DNA from: Crotalaria pallida
Lineage: Eukaryota > Streptophyta > Magnoliopsida > Fabales > Fabaceae
DNA: 64,000 nt
Assembly (NCBI GenBank): GCA_037953625.1
Contig: CM075649.1
Span: 101,189,290 to 101,253,289, forward strand
Reading direction: 5' to 3'
The position numbers were made by a program, and so were the translations under genes. Under the pieces are notes generated by a model. The model searched no databases, was not told the origin of the DNA, and saw nothing but the letters and a program-made list of their open reading frames with translations. This document shows, piece after piece, positions 10,621 to 22,115 of the stretch; positions within the stretch are counted from its first letter, which is position 1; the number at the start of each line of letters is the position of its first letter.

Positions 10621-11227
10621 GTGACTATGAAATCTTACTACGTACTTGGCACAACATCTATCGTATATTCACCGTTGGGCAATTCACGTCAAACTTCACT
10701 CCTTAACTCTCTCTCCAAATGCTGAACTACGACATTTTAATGGTTTATCTATACTATCTATACTATTCTATACTATTATATAAAGAAAACATGATTTTTT
10801 AACTGTTTTTAAACTAACTTTTTGTACATAATTTTGCTTTTCCAAAAATATCCTAAACCATAACTACTATTTACAAAATACCCTTCTCCCAATTCTAAAT
10901 TACAACTACTTTTTAACCACCATGAGTGGTTACTAAAGGAACTTCATCAGAACTTTTTAGAAACTGATGTCTTTTTTTATTCGTATGAAATAGAAACTGC
11001 ACTCTCCGTCAAAACCTTTTATAATAACACCCTTTTAATATCCTAATAACTGTTAATGCTTTGAGAATATCTACCTATCGATCATCTAATTCACTGATTT
11101 TAACATCATTCATTGATTGTTGTGGCACTTCTGATACAGATTGATCAAACTGTGAGCCACCTTGATTTTACATTGTCAAATCTGATAATCTTTCTTTCTT
11201 TGGCAAAACTAATGCTAATCTCTATGT

Positions 11228-12350
11228 TGCTATTTCAATAATTACCAAGACTTTTTCTTCTCTTTATGTTGCAATCCATTCCTTCTTTTATTTCTTTTTT
11301 CTTTTTGTTGTTGTTTTAATTAATTTGTGTTGTTTTTGTGATCATTATTATCTTCTTTTATTCAGATTGTAGATAATAGCATTTAAAGGTGATGGCTTTT
11401 GTAAAGAATCCAAATATATGTGTAAATAAATATATGAATGACATGAATGAGGCAGCAGGTAATTCCTCATCATCTTATTCTTTCTGCATTTGTTACTTTT
11501 TTCCTGTTGTGTTGCTATTTCAATAGTTTTATATTATTTTTTATACTTCTGTTTCTTTTTATTAGTCAATTACTATGACTTTTTCTTCTCTTTACGTTGC
11601 AATCCATTCCTTATTTTTTTTCTATTTTCCTGTCGTCGTTGTTGTCTTAATTAATTTGTGTTGTTTTTGTGATCATTATTATCTTCTTTTATTCAGATTG
11701 TAGATAATAGCATTTAAAGGTGATGGCTTTTGTAAAGAAACCAAATATATGTGTAAATAAATATATGAATGACATGAATGATGCAGCAGGTAACTCCTCA
11801 TCATCTTATTCTTTCTGCATTTGTTACTTTTTTCCTGTTGTGTTGCTATTTCAATAGTTTTATAGTATTTTTTATACTTCTGTTTCTTTTTATTAGTCAA
11901 TTACTATGACTTTTTCTTCTTGCAATCCATTCCTTCTTTTTTTTTTCTTTTTTCCTGTCGTTGTTGTTGTTTTAATTAATTTGTGTTGTTTTTGTGATCA
12001 ATATTATCTTTAGATTGTAGATAATAGCATGGAAGGTGATGGCTTTTGTAAAGAATTCAAATATATGTGTAAATAAATATATGAATGACATGAATGATGC
12101 AGCAGGTAACTCCACATCATCTTATTTTTTCTGCATTTGTTACTTTTTTCCTGTTGTGTTGCTATTTCAATAGTTTTATAGTATTTTTTTATACTTCTGT
12201 TTCTTTTTATTAGTCAATTACTATGACTTTTTCTTCTCTTTACGTTGCAATTCATTCCTTCTTTTTTTTTTCTTTTTTCCTGTCGTTGTTGTTGTTTTAA
12301 TTAATTTGTGTTGTTTTTGTGATCAATGTTATATGCTTTTATTCAGATTA
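11228..12350 (+). repeat. Tandem exon-like repeat array of Helitron copy 2
   Basis: Counterpart of 6570-7690. The 93-nt cores at 11366-11458 and 11697-11789 again have AG before and GT after. A third core near 12018-12106 keeps the GTAACTCC that its copy-1 counterpart lost, and a fourth is partial. Confidence 0.75.
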
Positions 12351-15170
12351 TAGATAATAACATTGAAAATTACACACATAGAAGGAACATATTTTTTTTA
12401 CGAATAAAGGGAACGTATTTTTTTGACTAATAACTAAAATGGGTAATTGGCGTAAATTAGCCTCTATCCATTTTACCCTTTTACTTATCTTAATTTTAAG
12501 AATTGTTCTAATAATTGAAAAGGGTAAATTCGAAAACTTACCCTAATTTACAATTGCACATGACAGTTCCAAAACCTGACACATTGCAAACATGACAAAA
12601 AAGGTGCAAAAACCAATTAACCGCAGAAATCAAAAGTGCGGTTTTGCGTAGATTCATTGAGGAGGTGTGGCCATGGTTCCATTTATTTATTTGTGTATGA
12701 AATATTTATTTTCATTGACGCTGATCATTGAAAGACATGTGTGGTGATCGCAAAATGCAAGGTCTGAGGCAATTTGATTTTCTAAAGGCATGGTGTGTTA
12801 ATCATGTTCTTTACTTAGATTTGATTTTCTAAAGGCATGGTGTGTTAATCATGTTCTTTACTTAGATTTGAGCACAATTTGATTTGCTCTAAGATATGTT
12901 GTGATTCAGTTTGAAATGTATCGAGCTATCCCAATTAGAGTTTCCATCCATATTTTTCAACTATTTGAGTTTTCTTCTTATACGATTGGTTGGAATTTCC
13001 TTCCATAAATGTGCATTGTAACACCCCGCATTTTTCCCGTACGTGTGTAAACGATTTTTAACGAAAGAAACCTTGAAATTGTGATTTTCAGAAAAAGTAT
13101 TCTTCACGAGAAGGAAAATAAAGTGTTGATTTCTATGGATTTTTACAAACAAAATATTTTATATAAGAAAAGTGAATGATTTTGTTGAGTTTGAAAATGA
13201 TTTGCTAAAATTGTGATTTTTATTAAAAGATGATTTTGTTAAAAATAAAGTTTTTGGGTCTGTTACCTTTGAAAATGTGTATCTTTTAAACCGTAACTCG
13301 TATTTTTATGATCCATATATGAAAATGGTCGTTTTGAAACCTAAAATTTGAAAATGTAATTTCTATAATTTTCTGGAGTGATTTATAAAAATTTATTTTC
13401 AGACTGTAAGAAAAACGAATTTTAAAGAAATTGTGTCTTGTGATGTGTTTTGACATGAATTCTATGTGATGTGTGTTTGATGTAATGTGTGTGCATTATG
13501 TGCTGGTTGTGAGTGTGATTTCCTAAAATTAATTGCATTAGCACATGAATTAATAAATTAAAGTAAACATGATTAGAAAATAAAAGAGTAATAATCATAT
13601 ATGCATGTGTGTGACATGTGTGTGCATTTGAGGTTGCCACGGTTTGTAGCTTGCATGCATGTGAGTGTATGTGTGTCATGTGTGTGTGTGCTTCTACGTG
13701 TGTGTGTGTGGGAAGAGCTTAGGGAGTAAGCAACTAAGAAACCAAGTAGAAACCAAGCCAACTAGATGAAAGAATTAAGGAGTAACTAAGCTAACTAAAC
13801 CTTGACTAAAGCCAACCATCCATTGAACCTAGATGACCCCTAAAGACCTAGACCACTTCATCTTGTCTCCTTGACTTTGGAGACCCTTAACCATGCAAAT
13901 TTTCATGAGGACCAAACCGCCCCTCCCTATTTGTGTGTGGGCCGAATTAAACCAAGGGCAAAAGAGGGAAACTCGTGGGTTTATATATGTGAGTGAAGTC
14001 TTGATTCATTTTCACTTTCACCCACTTTCATTTCCCATTTCTTACAAACACCAAAATACACTCTAAGAGCCATCCAAACTCTTAGAGAAAATTAGAAAAG
14101 AAAGAGAGAAAGAGTAGTGGCCGAGAGGTAGAAGAAGGAGGAGGAATTTAGGAGTTTGCTTTAGGAGTCCCTTTAGAGATCAAGAGTGTCAAGATTAGAA
14201 GATCAACCCTTGCCTTGATAAAAGACTCGAAGAACAAGAGAAGAATGTAATAGTTTAGTCTTTTCCTTTTAGTTGGTAGATCCCATCCTTTTCTTCTTGC
14301 ATGTTTATTTCCATGAATTGTAAAGTGAAATTATGTGCTATTCTTTCTTGATCTTGGACTTTTATGGACTAAAAATGATTTGAAATAATTGTAACTCTAT
14401 GCTTGTGTTTCGGTTTATACTTTCTTGATTCGATCTTGATATTTTTCTAACTCAAATTTAAAGATCTAGAGTTTTGTTTAAGTTTTTGTGAAACCCAACA
14501 CAAACCTCTCTTGCATGTATGTTTTCTTGTTCTAAACTATGATCTATGTGTGTTTATGTGCTTACTTGACAAATCAATGCATGATCTAAGTTTAATAAAG
14601 GGTAAAGTGAAATTATTTGGCCATGCATGTTAAAATTTCTTGATTAAACCGTGAGCTATGAGACTTTTGAGAAATGATTTGATAAATAAATTTGTGATTT
14701 GAACTTGATTTAAGGTTTTTAGTTTTGCATGTTTATTTTTGTGATTGATCTATGATTTCATGTGATTTCTAAGTCTTGATCTTGAGTTTTCAAGAACCAA
14801 ATGAACTTGTAGAACCCTAAACTAAGGACCTTCATGATTCGGTCAAACCTAGAAAACTAGGTCATGATGCTTTTAACTTGATTCAAGTTCTTGCATGTTA
14901 GTTGTATGTTTACAAAAGTTTATTAAAGTTGTTGGAATGTGTGGATCTTGAGTTGATTTTGAGGAAGCTTGAATTTTTGGTTTTGATCTTTAAAAAGTCT
15001 TGATTTTTTTATGCATGTTGATTTAATGATGATTTGTTGATTTATGTGCATATATTTAATGATCTAAGATTTTAAATCATGCATGTTAAATTTAAGTAGG
15101 GAAATCATGTTTTTGTTTTATGCATGTCTCGGTTTTTGAAAGAGAAAATTTAAGAAACAAGTTTTAAATG

Positions 15171-17877
15171 TGAATTTGAAATTTCATTTTAATTTAATAA
15201 AAATCACCCGTCAAACGGACGGAGTTTTGTTTGTTTTTAGGACTATTCCAAAATTCAACCTGTGATAGACAATTTCAAATAAGCAACCAATAGCCAGCAG
15301 GGCTTTAGATTGTATATATAAATCATATCAAGGCCCCATGGGCTCCAAATATATCAGAGTGCATCAAATAATCAGAGTTTCAGCGGAAATACTAAGTTTG
15401 AGTGTCAAAAAACCAAAACCTATGATTTTTCTCAAAACAAAACATCCTAAGCCTCACTTAAAAATATTTATAACAAATTTACATCAAATTAGTGTAGGAG
15501 GCTTAGGTCCATATTATGATCTAAAACCCATAACAACCCTACTCTCCCTGTAAGGGAAAGTACTCCTGCTCGGCCAGGGGCTGTGTCAGCTCAATCTCCG
15601 TACCTGAAAAATGTAAGGGAGTGAGCTTTGCACATGAAATAGAAAGCAGTTTCTAACTAGACATAACAACCCACTAGGTCAAACACAATTAGCAAATAAG
15701 CATATATTCACATATTTCACACCATACTCATTTCATTATTTTCATATTCGTTATTCATTCCAAATTTCCATTTTCATTATTCATTTCAACATCCATTTTC
15801 ATTATTCATTTCAACATCCATTTCCATTATTAATTTATTCATTTCACATACTCATTTCATTTCAATACATCACCTCAAATCAGAGGCCAATGAACAATTT
15901 TCATTCAACACATTTATCACCTCAAAACAGAGGCCCTTAGACTTTTCCATATTTAAATTATGTGTTCCTCAGGTCAGAGGTCGACACCCTAACACTTATT
16001 TCATTTTCGTGTCCCTCAGGTCAGAGGTCAACACTTAAACATTTTATTCATTTGATTCATACACATGCCCTTTTCATAAATTCTCTTAACTTTCATAATT
16101 TCTTTTCTCTGTACATATACCTTGAGTTCCTCATAATATAGCGAAATTTATTCACGTGGATCCATCATTGCGTACAGTCCCACAACCCGGACAACGTCTT
16201 ACAGCTGCGCACTATGGCGTCTTACGCGATCTATGCGTGCAGTCCCACAACCCGGACAACGCCTTACAAGATCTGGATCGCACAAGTCTATGCGTGCAGT
16301 CCCACAACTCGGACAACGTCTTACAAGACATTAAATCAAACCAGTCGATGCGTACAGTCCCACAACCCGGACAACGTCTTACACGACCTCAAATCGAACC
16401 AGTCGATGCGTACAGTCCCACAACCTGGACAACGTCTTACACGACTTGATTCTCACCAGTCTAAGCGTACAGTCCCACAACCCGGACAACGTCTTACAAG
16501 ACTGGCTCTTTTAACCAATTTACCTTTAGCCTTTTGAAAGTGCACCACCATATTTTTAAAGTATTGCATTCAATGTCATAAAATAATTATTTACTTTATC
16601 CAATTATACTACTAAATTTCCATTTTCTTGTTCAATCAATCATAACACATACATATATTTGCAACAATAATCAATTATCATTTAATTCACAACTTTACAA
16701 ATAAAATCAATAATCATAGAATTCATTTATGGCAACTTCCCTATCATATTACCCAACTCCTCTTGTACTTCATTATAATCATTATCCAAATTTCATTTTA
16801 TCAAATAATTCATTCTCAAGTTATTGGGTTTCCTTTTCCTAGTCTTAACATCCAATCATCACGCATATTTAATTACTAGAATTTTATATTTAATAACCTA
16901 GGGTTTTATAATCTAATTTTCTCCCCTAACACATAACCCTAACAAATCATTATATACTAATTAGAACCAACTCCCTAGAACAAGGCAATGCTCACAATAT
17001 CCACCCCCTTACCTCAAACACTTGGAGATAAGGTGATTCCAAGTGCCCTATGCTTGGGTTTGCCCACCAAAGAGCTCAAACTCCACAAGAGGGTGATAGA
17101 ACCTATTATGAAGCCACAAAAAGGAAGATTATTGTTCATTCCATGATTCTCAAGCCAAGTCCCAAGAGAAAAACGAAGATTCCATGGCTTTAGAAATGAA
17201 AACCTCCATGGATAGGAAGAGAGAGAAAGAATTCGAATTAGAGAGAGAGAAAGGGAATCAAGGCTTTGAATACTTACTTGGAGCAACGAAAGGGGACTTG
17301 ATGGTGGATTTTGGAGTGATTCCCTTGAGGCTTGATGGATTTGAAATGAGAGATTTTGTGCCCTAGAGAGAGGAAACTCGAATTTTTGGCCAAAACTCAC
17401 GTGTGGATCGCCTTTATTTTTTCCACTGCAACAACATTTAATCGATTAATAATCGATTAAATTTTTTCCCTCAGCAGACCTTAATCGATTAAATTTCATC
17501 GATTAAGCTGCACAATTTTGCAGCATCCAGACTTTGGAAGGCCATAACTTCTTCGTTACCCGTTGGATCTTTCTCAAATTTTAAAGCAAGCTTCCTCACC
17601 TATCCTAATTCACATCCAACGGTGGAATTTGTGTTTAGAGTCGTAAATCTTTTATTTTGAATTTCCTAATATAGGGTGTTTATAACACCAAAAACATTGC
17701 TTCTAACGCTCTTTTGTTCATCTTTCAACCTCCTCTTTGATGCCAATGCTTCTTGATTCCTTTATGGCATTCAAAGAACTCCTAATCCATCATTTTAAAT
17801 CCTTTTTAGAGTAATCCTTACTTCCAAATCTTATCGTTATTCTAAATATTATTTGAATTAAAATTCGGGATGTTACA
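15171..17877. mobile_element. Nested ~2.7 kb solo LTR-like insertion with displaced flanks
   Basis: Starts TGAATTTG and ends GGGATGTTACA. The flanks do not form a target duplication. Sequence after the insertion (17878 on) repeats host LTR sequence from 14288 on, 883 bp upstream of the break. It contains a 57-58-bp minisatellite and a cluster of ATCGATTAA palindromes at about 17438-17505. ORFs here are repeat-derived. The strand of the LTR is not settled. Confidence 0.7.
16166..16505. repeat. 57-58-bp minisatellite, six units
   Basis: The motif CAGTCCCACAAC recurs at 16175, 16240, 16297, 16355, 16413 and 16470 (spacings 65, 57, 58, 58, 57). It is followed each time by CGGACAACG(T/C)CTTAC or a close variant. 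The long overlapping ORFs here are a by-product of the repeat. Confidence 0.9.
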
Positions 17878-19036
17878 CTTTTCTTCTTGCATGTTTATTT
17901 CCATGAATTGTAAAGTGAAATTATGTGCTATTCTTTCTTGATCTTGGACTTTTATGGACTAAAAGTGATTTGAAATAATTGTAACTCTATGCTTGTGTTT
18001 CGGTTTATACTTTCTTGATTCGATCTTGATATTTTTCTAACTCAAATTTAAAGATCTAGAGTTTTGTTTAAGTTTTTGTGAAACCCAACACAAACCTCTC
18101 TTGCATGTATGTTTTCTTGTTCTAAACTATGATCTATGTGTGTTTATGTGCTTACTTGACAAATCAATGCATGATCTAAGTTTAATAAAGGGTAAAGTGA
18201 AATTATTTGGCCATGCATGTTAAAATTTCTTGATTAAACCGTGAGCTATGAGACTTTTGAGAAATGATTTGATAAATAAATTTGTGATTTGAACTTGATT
18301 TAAGGTTTTTAGTTTTGCATGTTTATTTTTGTGATTGATCTATGATTGCATGTGATTTCTAAGTCTTGATCTTGAGTTTTCAAGAACCAAATGAACTTGT
18401 AGAACCCTAAACTAAGGACCTTCATGATTCGGTCAAACCTAGAAAACTAGGTCATGATGCTTTTAACTTGATTCAAGTTCTTGCATGTTAGTTGTATGTT
18501 TATAAAAGTTGATTAAAGTTGTTGGAATGTGTGGATCTTGAGTTGATTTTGAGGAAGCTTGAATTTTTGGTTTTGATCTTTAAAAAGTCTTGATTTTTTT
18601 TATGCATGTTGATTTAATGATGATTTGTTGATTTATGTGCATATATTTAATGATCTAAGATTTTAAATCATGCATGTTAAATTTAAGTAGGGAAATCATG
18701 TTTTTGTTTTATGCATGTCTCGGTTTTTGAAAGAGAAAATTTAAGAAACAAGTTTTAAATGATTTTTGAAGTGCAAACATGATTTAGTTTTAGTATTTGG
18801 TTGTATTAGGCCATTCGGCCATGTTAAATAAAAATGAATCCCATGCTTTTTAGTTGATGCATGTATGTTATAAGACTAGATCTAATAATTCTAAGTGCAT
18901 GCATGAATTAATTGCAAATATATGTGTGACTTTAAAATGATTTGTGATTTAACTTGTTGTTTGATTTAAATTTGTGAATTCTCTTTTAATGCTCTCGGTT
19001 TAGTCTAAAAAGGAAAGAAAATGATTGTTTTGTGCT
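17878..19036 (+). repeat. Displaced duplicate of giant-LTR sequence
   Basis: Its first ~880 bp match 14288-15170 almost exactly; its last ~694 bp (18343-19036) are repeated again at 20218-20910. It is part of the 13017-24205 LTR, not a separate element. Confidence 0.9.
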
Positions 19037-19848
19037 ATTTCTCCCTAAACTATTATCCTTTGTTATTATTAGTTATCCTAAGGCTCAATAATCTACATGT
19101 TTTTCTACACTTAATCATCACTACCAACATCCCAGAATTTATCCCCTAAGCCAGGTAAAAGTCCCCTCTTACCTCTGGGTTTCAATAGAATCTGATTTGC
19201 GGCTCAGCGGGGGAGATCCTGCTTCGGCTTATCCCGATTCCAAGCAAATTCGCCAATCTGACCCGGCTCACGTCGAATAGGTGCAAACCCAACAGTGACA
19301 ACTACGGCTTACCCGACCGGCGTCGGTGGCAAGAACGGCACATATCTGAACCGCGGAAAGACAGAGAATGACCTTTGAGCTCTAAAGGAGACGGATCCCG
19401 TCCTTGGCAGCGACTGTGGCGGCGGATCACGTGCGGCGGTGGCTCCTCAGGTGGCGGTTCGATTCGCGGTTGGAAGAGGTGGTGGCGAGTCGCGACTCCA
19501 TGGCAACAGCAGTGGCAGAGAACAGCGGCAGCGACCTCCAAGGCGGCAACGAGCAGCGGATTCGCGAGTCTATGGTGGTGGCGGTTGGAGCTGGCAAGGA
19601 GAGAGAGAGAGAGACACGGGCGGCGGAAGAAGCAAAGAGAGAGAGAGAGAACACGAAAGCGAATGGTGGTTGCGGGTTGGCGGAGCTTGGCGGGGGCTCA
19701 TAGGGAGGGCGAAAGAGAGAGAACGAAAACAAGGGAGGAGAGACAGAGGGTGGGAGCGGCGGCCCTCACAAAGAAGAAGGAACCTAGGGTTCCCTAACTG
19801 CTGCACACACACACGTTTTCTTCTTCTTGTTTTTTTTTTAATCTTTTG

Positions 19849-19879
<31 letters not shown>

Positions 19880-20217
19880 TTTCTTTTTCTTTTTATTTAT
19901 TACTATTATTATTAGTAGTAGCAAAGTTAGTATCATTTTAAAATACTAATACCATTTCTATTTATTTGTTTATTGTAAATCTCAAAAAATACTAGTAATA
20001 AAATTATCAAGTTAAGAATCTTAAAATTTTTAAAACAAGTTCAACCTTTAAATTGTCAAAATATATTAAAGTATAGAAAGTATGCTTTTCAAATAGTATA
20101 ATTATTTTTAACATTTTAATTGAATTAATCACTTAGCCATATCACTAATCAATTAGTCAACGCTATTTTTCCTTTTATTATTTTTATTACGTTTAGAATT
20201 AAAAATGGGGATGTTAC
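19031..20217. mobile_element. Second nested LTR-like fragment, locally GC-rich
   Basis: Ends GGGGATGTTAC, like an LTR end missing its last base. The start lies within TGTGCTATTTC at about 19031-19041. Flanks do not match: host sequence resumes 694 bp upstream of where it broke. The middle (19200-19800) is GC-rich with GAGAGA tracts and yields overlapping low-complexity ORFs on both strands that I do not accept as genes. A (TTA)n microsatellite is at about 19855-19880. Confidence 0.6.
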
Positions 20218-22004
20218 TGATTGCATGTGATTTCTAAGTCTTGATCTTGAGTTTTCAAGAACCAAATGAACTTGTAGAACCCTAAACTAAGGACCTCCAT
20301 GATTCGGTCAAACCTAGAAAACTAGGTCATGATGCTTTTAACTTGATTCAAGTTCTTGCATGTTAGTTGTATGTTTATAAAAGTTGATTAAAGTTGTTGG
20401 AATGTGTGGATCTTGAGTTGATTTTGAGGAAGCTTGAATTTTTGGTTTTGATCTTTAAAAAGTCTTGATTTTTTTATGCATGTTGATTTAATGATGATTT
20501 GTTGATTTATGTGCATATATTTAATGATCTAATATTTTAAATCATGCATGTTAAATTTAAGTAGGGAAATCATGTTTTTGTTTTATGCATGTCTCGGTTT
20601 TTGAAAGAGAAAATTTAAGAAACAAGTTTTAAATGATTTTTGAAGTGCAAACATGATTTAGTTTTAGTATTTGGTTGTATTAGGCCATTCGGCCATGTTA
20701 AATAAAAATGAATCCCATGCTTTTTAGTTGATGCATGTATGTTATAAGACTAGATCTAATAATTCTAAGTGCATGCATGAATTAATTGCAAATATATGTG
20801 TGACTTTAAAATGATTTGTGATTTAACTTGTTGTTTGATTTAAATTTGTGAATTCTCTTTTAAAGCTCTCGGTTTAGTCTAAAAAGGAAAGAAAATGATT
20901 GTTTTGTGCTTATTTGTATGCATTAATCTTTGTAAAATTGCATTTATATGGATCGGTCTAAGCATGCCAGAATAGTTAGGAAATTTGTTTATATGAAATG
21001 ATCTCTATAAATGACTATATTTTGTGTGCATGATGCTATGTGTGTAATATAATTGATATGTTGTTTGTTTTAACCCCTTTCGGTTTTTAAAGAAATAAAC
21101 TAAATAAATTGATTTAATAAATGATTTTTAGTAACTCAAAGTGTGACTTGCATTGTGTGAAGTTGTGAATGTTTTAATGATGAGTTGTTTGAATGTGTTT
21201 TTCTATATTTGAACTGAAAAATGTTTTACTGAAAAGTACGGTTTAAGAAATTTAAATTGATTTGATTTTCTTAAGTTCTGAATTTTGGATAATAGTTAAG
21301 AATAATGATTTTTATAACATGAACGTTTAAGAGGAATGGATCCTGTTTTGACAAGAAAATCGTTTTAAAGAGAATTCTGTTTTTAAAGAAATTAATTTAG
21401 AACTGTTTCAAAGTCTTCTTGAAAGCACTCTCTGGATTTAAAAGATGAACAATATGTTTTCAAAAAGAAATGATTTCAAAGTATTTTCCAAAAAAACAAA
21501 TTAATGAATTCGTTAAGACGTTTTTAACGCACGGGGAAAAATGCTATAGTTCGGACGACAGACGCAAAGGAAACGAGACGGGATAAGCGATCGGGAAATC
21601 TCGGGGAGCTTACGAAGGCCTTCGGTATTTGAGGTGAGAGAGGGGCTTCCCTTAAGACACCGTAGTATTTAGGTAACTTGTTAAGAGGTCCAATCATCTC
21701 AAAGGTTGGACTCCAATCTCATTTAGCGTAGTGGTGTATGTGATAGCAATTGTTTGATTGTGTGTTTGGCTATCCACCCGAACGACTGAGATTGGTTTAA
21801 ATATGATGTTATGTTTTCTAGTTGATCATGTTTGAGTTCCTTAATTACCTTATGATCTGTTTACTGGATACGCAATTATGTTGTTGAGAAGCACTGGTGT
21901 GCTGAATAATGTGTTGATCAGAATAAAACTGTAAAAGTAAGAAAATGTAATTGAAAGAAAGAAGAGTGATGATAAAGATTAAACAAGTCATGGAATGTAA
22001 AAAG

Positions 22005-22115
22005 GAAAGATGTGATTTGAGGAAAGATGTGAAGTGAGGAAAGATGTGATTTGAGGAAAGATGTGATTTGAGGAAAGATGTGAAGTGAGGAAAGATGTGA
22101 TTGAGAAAAGATGCT
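22005..22115 (+). repeat. Short tandem repeat of AGGAAAGATGTGA
   Basis: About six units of roughly 17-18 bp (AGGAAAGATGTGATTTG / AGGAAAGATGTGAAGTG) inside the giant LTR, in the region that precedes the GTTGAGTTGAGCTTGCTCCT block. Confidence 0.8.

Noticed and set aside
16156..16537. ORFs of 97 and 107 codons
   Set aside because: They arise from the 57-58-bp minisatellite read in two frames; repeated peptides have no known motif.
19375..19915. Overlapping ORFs of 100-158 codons on both strands
   Set aside because: Composition is R/E/G or S/L/P low complexity from GC-rich and GAGAGA tracts inside an LTR fragment; there are no domain motifs and several frames are open at once.
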